The notes under the pieces were generated by a model that was not told the origin of the DNA, searched no databases, and saw only the letters and a list, made by a program, of their open reading frames with translations. Positions 34,328 to 39,986 of a stretch of DNA of 39,986 bases are shown here, piece by piece. Positions within the stretch are counted from its first letter, which is position 1. Every line of letters begins with the position of its first letter. The position numbers and the translations under genes were made by a program. Source of the DNA: an uncultured Bacteroidia bacterium (GTDB lineage: Bacteria > Bacteroidota > Bacteroidia > Bacteroidales > UBA932); contig CACWLD010000010.1 of NCBI GenBank assembly GCA_902761655.1, positions 1 through 39,986 of the forward strand, written 5' to 3'.

Positions 34328-35155
34328 ATGAAAAGAGTTCTATTGGCCTTCCTGGCGGCTTTGATTTACGTTTTTTCCTTTGCTAAGGAACCTTCAAGCA
34401 TAACCGTGATGTCTTTTAACATTCGCGGAAGCGAGAATAACGACGGTACCAATTCCTGGGATTTCCGTTTCTCCCCCGTCGGATATATGATGGATGATGT
34501 CCTTCCGGACGTGGTGGGTATGCAGGAGCCTTCCCAGAGCCAGTTGGTTTTCTTCAAGGATAATTTCTCTCAGTACAAGTGGGTGGGAGTTGGCAGGAAC
34601 GATGGCAAGAAGCTTGGCGAGTTCACCTGCATCCTTTACAATTCAAAGAAGGTCTCAGTGGGAAAGAGCGGTACTTTCTGGCTGTCAGACACCCCGGACA
34701 AGCCATCGTTCGGCTGGGAGGCGGACCACGCCTGCACAGCGGTTTGGGCCGTGATCAAGGATAAGAAGTCCGGCAACAGTTTCTTTATGGTGAACACCCA
34801 TATAGATGTTGACGGAGCTGAATTCCGCGGCAAGGCAATAGAGCTGATACTCAAGAAGATAGATGAACTGAACACATCCAACCTGCCTGTTGTGCTTACT
34901 GGCGGATTCAATATGGAAGAGGACAACCTGATGCTTGCTCCGGTCAAGGAATCCTTCCAGAACGCCCGCGCGGTTGCCTTCCAGACTGACGATGTCCGTA
35001 CATACCACAATTACGGCAAGGTTTCCCAGAAGATAGACCACATTTTCATCAAGGGATTCAGTTCCTGCCTTGAATTCAAGACAATAACGGAACGATATGG
35101 AGACAGGGCCTATGTGTCCGACCACAATCCCATAATTGCTACACTGATACTCTAA
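34328..35155 (+). CDS. Secreted EEP-family protein lacking the catalytic Asp
   Basis: 275 residues with a signal peptide (MKRVLLAFLAALIYVFSFA). It belongs to the exported EEP group common in Bacteroides: VMSFNIRG (Asn), VGMQEP (Glu), VNTHIDVDG (His), QKIDHIF (Asp) and YVSDHNPI (His) are in place. The TGDFN motif reads LTGGFNME: the catalytic Asp is Gly (codon GGA), while the Asn two residues later is kept. Activity is therefore doubtful. It is followed by the MFS gene after 10 bases and is probably co-transcribed with it. A TATCTTTG element (34316-34323) lies 4 bases before the ATG. Confidence 0.88.
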   Translation: MKRVLLAFLAALIYVFSFAKEPSSITVMSFNIRGSENNDGTNSWDFRFSPVGYMMDDVLPDVVGMQEPSQSQLVFFKDNFSQYKWVGVGRNDGKKLGEFTCILYNSKKVSVGKSGTFWLSDTPDKPSFGWEADHACTAVWAVIKDKKSGNSFFMVNTHIDVDGAEFRGKAIELILKKIDELNTSNLPVVLTGGFNMEEDNLMLAPVKESFQNARAVAFQTDDVRTYHNYGKVSQKIDHIFIKGFSSCLEFKTITERYGDRAYVSDHNPIIATLIL

Positions 35156-35165
35156 ACCTCTCTTT

Positions 35166-36623
35166 ATGTCCACACAGAAAAAACTGATGACCAACTGGCG
35201 CTGGTGGATAATTGCGCTGCTGTTCATTGCCACTACAGTCAATTATCTGGACCGCCAGGTCCTTTCCCTTACCTGGAAAGATTTCATTGCCCCGCAATTC
35301 CATTGGAATGACAATGATTATGGTACCATAACATCCATATTCTCAATAGCTTACGCTATATGTATGCTGTTTGCGGGAAAGTTCGTAGACTGGATGGGCA
35401 CAAAGAAAGGCTATCTGTGGGCCATTGGAATCTGGTCCGCCGCAGCCTGCCTTCACGCATTCTGCGGAAGGATGACTATGCAAATCCACGGTTATGAGAG
35501 CATAGAAGCGCTGCGATCCGTCCAGAACGGATCCGCCGCCGCGCTTGCCATAGCTTCTACCAGCGTGTGGCTGTTCCTGGCGGCCAGGTGCCTCCTCGCC
35601 CTTGGCGAGGCCGGCAACTTCCCCGCCGCCATCAAGACTACGGCGGAGTATTTCCCAAAGAAGGACCGCGCCTTTGCCACCTCAATCTTCAATGCCGGAG
35701 CGTCCGTGGGCGCGCTCGTCGCCCCCGCTGCAATCCCGCCTCTGGCGCAGAAATTCGGCTGGGAGATGGCCTTCATCATAATTGGAGCCCTGGGATTCCT
35801 GTGGATGGGACTCTGGCTCTTCAGCTACGAGAAGCCGGAGAAGAGCAGGCACGTGAATGCCGCCGAACTGGAATATATTCATCAGGACGATGAGGCCGAG
35901 GCCGCAGAAGCCAGGGCGCAGGCCGCGGAGGCTGCAAAAGAAAAGCAGGTTTCCCTGTGGAAATGCTTCACTTTCAAGCAGACCTGGTCTTTCATTACCG
36001 GAAAGGCGCTCACAGACGGAGTATGGTGGTTCTTCCTGTTCTGGGCGCCGGCGTATTTCTCTGACCAGTTCGGGTATAAATCATCCTCAGGAATGGGAAT
36101 GGCGCTGATAATAGTGCTTTACGCCATAGTTACGGTGCTATCCATTTTTGGAGGTTATCTCCCCAGGGTTTTCGTAGACAATAAGGGAATGCATCCGTAC
36201 AACGGAAGGATGCTGTCAATGCTCATATTTGCCTTCTTCCCCCTCTTTGCGTTGTTCGCCCAGCCAATGGGAGTGCATTCAGCGTGGTGGCCGGCTGTGT
36301 TCATCGGCCTTGCTGGCGCCGGGCATCAGGCTTGGAGCGCAAACCTGTTCTCCACCATCGGCGATATGTTCCCCAAGAGCGCTGTGGCTACCATCACTGG
36401 AATTGGCGGAATGGCCGGAGGAATTGGATCGGCAATAGTACAGAAGGCTGCGGGAGCCCTTTTCACCAAGACGGAGGCTATGGGAGCAGCTTTCAACTTC
36501 CTTGGATTTGAAGGAAAGCAGGGCGGTTATTTTGTAATGTTCTGTTTTTGCGGAATAGCTTATCTGGTGGCGTGGATAATAATGAAATCCCTTGTGCCAA
36601 AGTATAAGCCGGTCAAGATTTAG
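35166..36623 (+). CDS. MFS transporter, hexuronate (ExuT) type
   Basis: 485 residues with about 12 transmembrane helices. The start WRWWIIALLFIATTVNYLDRQVLSL and the motif RCLLALGEAGNFPAAIKTTAEYFP are characteristic of the anion:cation symporter family that includes ExuT and its Bacteroides relatives. A charged cytoplasmic loop with an Ala/Glu-rich stretch (about 235-260) separates the two halves. The likely cargo is a hexuronate or other sugar acid; the exact substrate is inferred from family resemblance only. Its last 11 bases overlap the convergent gtrA-like gene. Confidence 0.9.
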   Translation: MSTQKKLMTNWRWWIIALLFIATTVNYLDRQVLSLTWKDFIAPQFHWNDNDYGTITSIFSIAYAICMLFAGKFVDWMGTKKGYLWAIGIWSAAACLHAFCGRMTMQIHGYESIEALRSVQNGSAAALAIASTSVWLFLAARCLLALGEAGNFPAAIKTTAEYFPKKDRAFATSIFNAGASVGALVAPAAIPPLAQKFGWEMAFIIIGALGFLWMGLWLFSYEKPEKSRHVNAAELEYIHQDDEAEAAEARAQAAEAAKEKQVSLWKCFTFKQTWSFITGKALTDGVWWFFLFWAPAYFSDQFGYKSSSGMGMALIIVLYAIVTVLSIFGGYLPRVFVDNKGMHPYNGRMLSMLIFAFFPLFALFAQPMGVHSAWWPAVFIGLAGAGHQAWSANLFSTIGDMFPKSAVATITGIGGMAGGIGSAIVQKAAGALFTKTEAMGAAFNFLGFEGKQGGYFVMFCFCGIAYLVAWIIMKSLVPKYKPVKI

Positions 36624-37035
36624 GTCTGAAGATTACCTTCTCGTTCATAAAGAAGTTGATGAAGCCGCATATGGTGACGGCTATGAGGTTGCACCATACA
36701 ACGTCCCATCCGCTGAGCCTTTCAAGACCAAGGAGGAGAGCCATCTTGAGCAGGAACACTCCGGCATAGGAAGCGTTGAAACCCAGGAAATGTTTGAAAT
36801 ATGAGCCAAGACTCAGGCCTTTCATACGGTCTTTCCACACCAGTTTGCTGGAAGACAGGAAATTGACCAGAGTTGCGCACTCAAAGGATATTATAGGGGA
36901 GATGATGTATTCTCCTACATAGCTTTTGAACACCAGTGAAGAAAGGAACCACAGCACCAGGGTGTCCGTGGCCGTTCCAAGGAGACTGAAAAGAGTATGT
37001 TTGGCAAGCCTTTTTAGGGTGTCTACAAAGCCCAT
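36613..37035 (-). CDS. GtrA-family membrane protein
   Basis: 140 residues with four hydrophobic helices: about 12-32, 42-62, 85-103 and 112-130. The pattern (LFSLLGTATDTLVLWFL, then FECATLVNFLSSSKLVWKDR and a final GFINFFMNEKVIFR) is that of GtrA proteins, which are thought to flip undecaprenyl-phosphate-linked sugars for cell-surface polysaccharide modification. No glycosyltransferase partner is adjacent. Start is the ATG at 37035. Confidence 0.88.
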   Translation of the reverse strand: MGFVDTLKRLAKHTLFSLLGTATDTLVLWFLSSLVFKSYVGEYIISPIISFECATLVNFLSSSKLVWKDRMKGLSLGSYFKHFLGFNASYAGVFLLKMALLLGLERLSGWDVVWCNLIAVTICGFINFFMNEKVIFRPKS

Positions 37036-37082
37036 GGAGTTTTCTTTCAGGTTTTAGCGGCTACAATTTTAAGAAAAAAAAC

Positions 37083-38546
37083 GTGCAAAGCATAATAAAA
37101 ATATCCGGACCACTTGACATTTGCCTGCAGGACGGGCAGCAGATAGCCGTCATTGGGGACAATGCCGCCGGAAAGACGGATCTTGTAAACATACTCCTGG
37201 GACGCCGGCGCCTGCCAGGAAATCCCATCAGTTACGACTTTTCACCTTCGCACTCCCCTATGGTCAGCGACAACATAAGGTATATCGCTTTCCAGGATGC
37301 ATATGGCGAAGCCGGAAACAACTATTACCACCAGCTGCGCTGGAACAGCGTTGAAATTGACGAGGAGACGCCAACGGCGGGGGAGTTGCTTGACAACGCC
37401 TTTGCCCTCGCGTGCGCTTCGGGCAATGACGTTCCCGCAAAGGAACGCCTCCGCGACAGCCTGTACGATATGTTCGGCCTCAGGCCTCTCCTTGACAAAT
37501 ACATCATATCCCTCTCCAGCGGTGAGCTGCGCAAATTCCAGATTGCAAGGGCGCTTTTCTCTATGCCTCGCGTCCTGATATTGGATAACCCTTTCATAGG
37601 CCTCGATGCCCCTACCAGAGACTTGCTGTCCGCACTTTTGGGAGAGCTTGGCAGCAAGAACAGGATAATGATGATCCTTGTGATGTCCCGTGTAGACGTA
37701 TTGCCTTCTTTCATAACACACATCATTCCCGTTGAGGGTTTGTCACCACGCAAGATGATTCCTGCGTCTGAATTCAAGCCCCATATGGAGTTCTCTGATA
37801 TTGGTGCTGAAATCAAGGAAGAGATTCTTTCTCTGCCTCATAAAGATTATTCTGCCGAGAGCTTCTACAAGGCAGACAAAGGAGACGTTATCTTGAAATT
37901 TAACAGAATAACCATCCGATATGATTCCCGCACCATACTTGACAATCTCAGCTGGACGGTCAGGGAAGGGGAGTGCTGGGCAATTACTGGACAGAACGGG
38001 GCTGGAAAGTCGACGCTCCTGTCACTTGTCTGTGCAGACAATCCACAGGCATATGCCTGCGATTTTGAGATATTCGGCCATAAACGCGGTACAGGAGAGA
38101 GCATATGGGATATAAAGCGTCATATAGGCTATGTAAGCCCGGAGATGCACCGTTCCTACCAGAAGAACATAACTGCTCTTGAAGTTGTAGCCAGCGGCCT
38201 TTTTGATACCGTAGGGCTTTATATGCACCCTGACAAGGAACAATTGTCTAACAGCCTTCGTTGGATGAGGATATTTGGAATAGACGGTCTTTCTGACAGA
38301 TCTTTCCTCAAGCTGTCTTCCGGAGAACAGCGTATGTGCCTGCTGGCCAGGGCATTTGTAAAAGATCCAGAATTGCTTATCCTTGATGAGCCAATGCACG
38401 GCCTTGATTTACACAAAATAAGCCTTATAAAGCAGATTATCGACACCTTTATGCAGCGTCCTCACAAGACCTTGCTTATGGTAAGTCATTATAAATCAGA
38501 ACTTCCGTCCTGTATTACAAACAATCTGACGCTCATCAGGCGCTAG
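37083..38546 (+). CDS. Tandem ABC ATPase (ModF-like), first ATPase domain degenerate
   Basis: 487 residues with two ABC nucleotide-binding domains and no membrane segment. Domain 1: Walker A GDNAAGKT (25-32), signature LSSGE (144-148), Walker B VLILDNP, where the catalytic Glu is Asn169, and the switch His appears to be Arg (MSRVD). Domain 2: Walker A GQNGAGKST (303-311), LSSGEQ (411-416), LLILDEP and VSHYKSE, all intact. The layout resembles ModF/PhrA-type proteins, which have no permease of their own. The start is GTG at 37083; no in-frame ATG exists nearby. It ends before an AT-rich spacer with a terminator-like hairpin. Function unknown. Confidence 0.88.
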   Translation: MQSIIKISGPLDICLQDGQQIAVIGDNAAGKTDLVNILLGRRRLPGNPISYDFSPSHSPMVSDNIRYIAFQDAYGEAGNNYYHQLRWNSVEIDEETPTAGELLDNAFALACASGNDVPAKERLRDSLYDMFGLRPLLDKYIISLSSGELRKFQIARALFSMPRVLILDNPFIGLDAPTRDLLSALLGELGSKNRIMMILVMSRVDVLPSFITHIIPVEGLSPRKMIPASEFKPHMEFSDIGAEIKEEILSLPHKDYSAESFYKADKGDVILKFNRITIRYDSRTILDNLSWTVREGECWAITGQNGAGKSTLLSLVCADNPQAYACDFEIFGHKRGTGESIWDIKRHIGYVSPEMHRSYQKNITALEVVASGLFDTVGLYMHPDKEQLSNSLRWMRIFGIDGLSDRSFLKLSSGEQRMCLLARAFVKDPELLILDEPMHGLDLHKISLIKQIIDTFMQRPHKTLLMVSHYKSELPSCITNNLTLIRR

Positions 38547-38551
38547 TTTTC

Positions 38552-38588
38552 AATTTTTTGTCAAATCCTTTTAAATTTTTGTCAAATC
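38552..38588. repeat. Direct repeat of a TTTTTGTCAAATC motif
   Basis: AATTTTTTGTCAAATC (38552-38567) and AAATTTTTGTCAAATC (38573-38588) differ by one base and have a period of 21, two helical turns. They lie just after the ABC gene stop. Confidence 0.7.
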
Positions 38589-38610
38589 GGTTTTCTGAGC
38601 CGATTTTTTC
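38584..38610 (+). terminator. Probable intrinsic terminator of the ABC ATPase gene
   Basis: AAATCGG (38584-38590), a 9-base loop and CCGATTT (38600-38606), followed by a T-rich stretch. The stem overlaps the second direct repeat. Confidence 0.55.
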
Positions 38611-38652
38611 ATTTTTTGCCAAAAAATTAAATCGTTTTGATAAAGTTCAAAA

Positions 38653-38675
38653 AGAATTCACCAAAAATGAATTCT
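38653..38675. repeat. 8-bp inverted repeat upstream of susC
   Basis: AGAATTCA, a 7-base loop (CCAAAAA) and TGAATTCT form a perfect inverted repeat 70 bases before the SusC ATG. It could be an operator or a leader hairpin. A near-consensus -7 box TATATTTT lies downstream at 38713-38720, so the repeat is in the upstream promoter region. Confidence 0.55.
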
Positions 38676-38744
38676 ACTTTTACAAGCCTAAAATGGCAAC
38701 GAATAACACTACTATATTTTTATTCAATTCTATCTAATTTATTT

Positions 38745-39986
38745 ATGAAACAATTTTTCGCTAAAGTGACTTTGGCCGCAATGGTCATCTTCACCCTCCT
38801 GTCCAGCGCTTCTGCTCAGAACCGCGCTATCAGAGGAAAAGTTGTTGACCAGAATGGTCTCGCCGTTATCGGTGCTTCCGTAATTGCAGAGGGCACCACA
38901 ATTGGAACGGTTACAGACATGGACGGTAACTTCTCCCTTTCTGTTCCAGCAGGAGCAACTCTCAGTGTTTCCAGCATCGGTTATACAACAGTAACCGTTC
39001 CTGTAGGAAACCAGACTAACTTCAACATCACTCTTCAGGAGGACAACGAAATTCTTGAGGAGACGGTTGTAATCGGTTACGGTGTACAGCGCAAGAGCGA
39101 CCTCACCGGATCAGTTGCTTCCGTACGTTCTCAGGATCTCTCCTTCCGTTCAACTTCAGATGCAGCTGCAGCCCTCCAGGGAAAGGCAGCCGGTATCCAG
39201 GTAAGCAACGCATCAGGTGCTCCTGGTAAGGGATCTGACATCCGCGTCCGTGGTATATCATCCAACGGCCAGTACGGACTTGGTCCTCTTATGATTGTTG
39301 ACGGACTTAAAGTAGACAACATCCAGTACCTTGACCCTTCAATGATCGAGTCTATCGAGGTTCTGAAGGACGCCGCATCAGCCGCCATCTACGGCGCACA
39401 GGCTGGTAACGGTGTAATCCTCGTAACCACAAAGAACGGAGCAAAGGCAACTGACGGAAACGTATTCTTCCAGTATCAGATCGACCTCAACCGCCTCGGC
39501 CACCGTGCAAGGGTTATGAACGCGGAGCAGTACATCGACTGGATGACCCAGGCCGGCTATGTAACCTCCAAGGAGGCCCTCATCGCAGAAGGCAAGTGGG
39601 ACGGCAAGACCGACACCAACTGGGCTGACGCAGTATACGGACTCGGTATCAACCACCGCGTGACCGTAGGTGCCCAGAGCGGATCCGACAAGGGATCATA
39701 CTATGTAGCCCTCACCTATGTTGACCAGGACGGTATGGTAAAGGGAAACAAGGACTTCTACAAGCGCCTCACCGCACAGATCAACGCAGACTATAAGATT
39801 AAGAAGTGGTTCACTATTGGAACCAACACCTCAATCGAGCGTTATGAGAGCCAGGCAGTGTCCGAGCACTCCGAGTATTCCAACGGTGCCAACGGTACCT
39901 CACTCCTCGGAACCCTCATCATCGACCCTCTCACTCCGGTTTACTACACCAGCTACGACCAGCTTCCCAACGGAATGAAGTCAGCC
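38745..39986 (+). CDS. SusC/RagA-type TonB-linked outer-membrane receptor, N-terminal part (cut by window edge)
   Basis: The first 414 codons are open to the window edge. Signal peptide (MKQFFAKVTLAAMVIFTLLS, ending ASAQ), then a carboxypeptidase-D-like domain (about 28-105: IRGKVVDQNGLAVIGASV, TDMDGNFSLSVPAG, SVSSIGYTTVTV), then the SusC signature ETVVIGYGVQRKSDLTGSV and the plug (LQGKAAGIQVSNASG, IRVRGISS, IESIEVLKDAASAAIYGAQ). The barrel begins near residue 235. A SusD-like lipoprotein is expected downstream, outside the window. It would import a glycan or other oligomer using TonB. Codon use is strongly biased, suggesting high expression. Confidence 0.96.
   Translation, partial: MKQFFAKVTLAAMVIFTLLSSASAQNRAIRGKVVDQNGLAVIGASVIAEGTTIGTVTDMDGNFSLSVPAGATLSVSSIGYTTVTVPVGNQTNFNITLQEDNEILEETVVIGYGVQRKSDLTGSVASVRSQDLSFRSTSDAAAALQGKAAGIQVSNASGAPGKGSDIRVRGISSNGQYGLGPLMIVDGLKVDNIQYLDPSMIESIEVLKDAASAAIYGAQAGNGVILVTTKNGAKATDGNVFFQYQIDLNRLGHRARVMNAEQYIDWMTQAGYVTSKEALIAEGKWDGKTDTNWADAVYGLGINHRVTVGAQSGSDKGSYYVALTYVDQDGMVKGNKDFYKRLTAQINADYKIKKWFTIGTNTSIERYESQAVSEHSEYSNGANGTSLLGTLIIDPLTPVYYTSYDQLPNGMKSA

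Overview
The window looks like a chromosomal segment from a member of the Bacteroidales (phylum Bacteroidota), probably an uncultured gut-type lineage. The cues are a SusC/RagA receptor at the right edge, a TonB receptor paired with a DUF4249 lipoprotein, type-B fumarate reductase subunits, an alpha2-type glycyl-tRNA synthetase, almost no Shine-Dalgarno sequences, and repeated TAnnTTTG -7 promoter elements, one of them with a perfectly spaced TTTG -33 element. I cannot name the genus from sequence alone.

Layout. 1-1752: a cut GH2 beta-galactosidase behind an endonuclease/exonuclease/phosphatase gene (minus). 1807-2907: ychF. 2911-8389: an envelope cluster on the minus strand (outer-membrane barrel protein, TPR protein, lptC, ppiD). 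8442-11627: mfd. 11628-11882: an AT-rich divergent spacer with DnaA-box-like sites and palindromes. 11883-15620: ruvB and the two soluble subunits of succinate dehydrogenase/fumarate reductase. 15617-17541: hflX and tonB (minus). 17639-19930: ybeY-mnmG. 19931-20803: an 873-base gene-free stretch packed with repeats and a parS-like palindrome. 20804-23912: ruvA (minus), then sufS, a sufE-DUF59 fusion and folK. 23872-27244: TonB receptor and DUF4249 lipoprotein (minus). 27337-33272: glyS, GH2 beta-galactosidase, malQ. 33269-37035: a ThiL-like protein that has lost its active site, an EEP protein missing a catalytic Asp, an MFS sugar-acid transporter and a GtrA protein. 37083-39986: a tandem ABC ATPase and the start of a SusC receptor.

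Most of the genes are housekeeping (translation, tRNA modification, DNA repair, Fe-S assembly, envelope biogenesis), with glycan-use genes interspersed. Packing is tight: five of the six convergent gene pairs are 3 bases apart or overlap. The exception is mnmG/ruvA.

The main things to follow up are these. (1) Two parS-like 16-mers lie 1.1 kb apart, and 8 kb away gene orientation switches at an AT-rich spacer with DnaA-box-like sites; together they suggest the window is close to the replication origin. (2) Two inverted copies of a structured repeat between mnmG and ruvA share conserved segments, while their paired stems differ in sequence and remain self-complementary. (3) A full-length ThiL-family protein has lost all the acidic catalytic motifs except one. 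(4) A homopolymer frameshift removes the last strands of an outer-membrane protein. (5) SufE is fused to a SufT/MIP18 domain.
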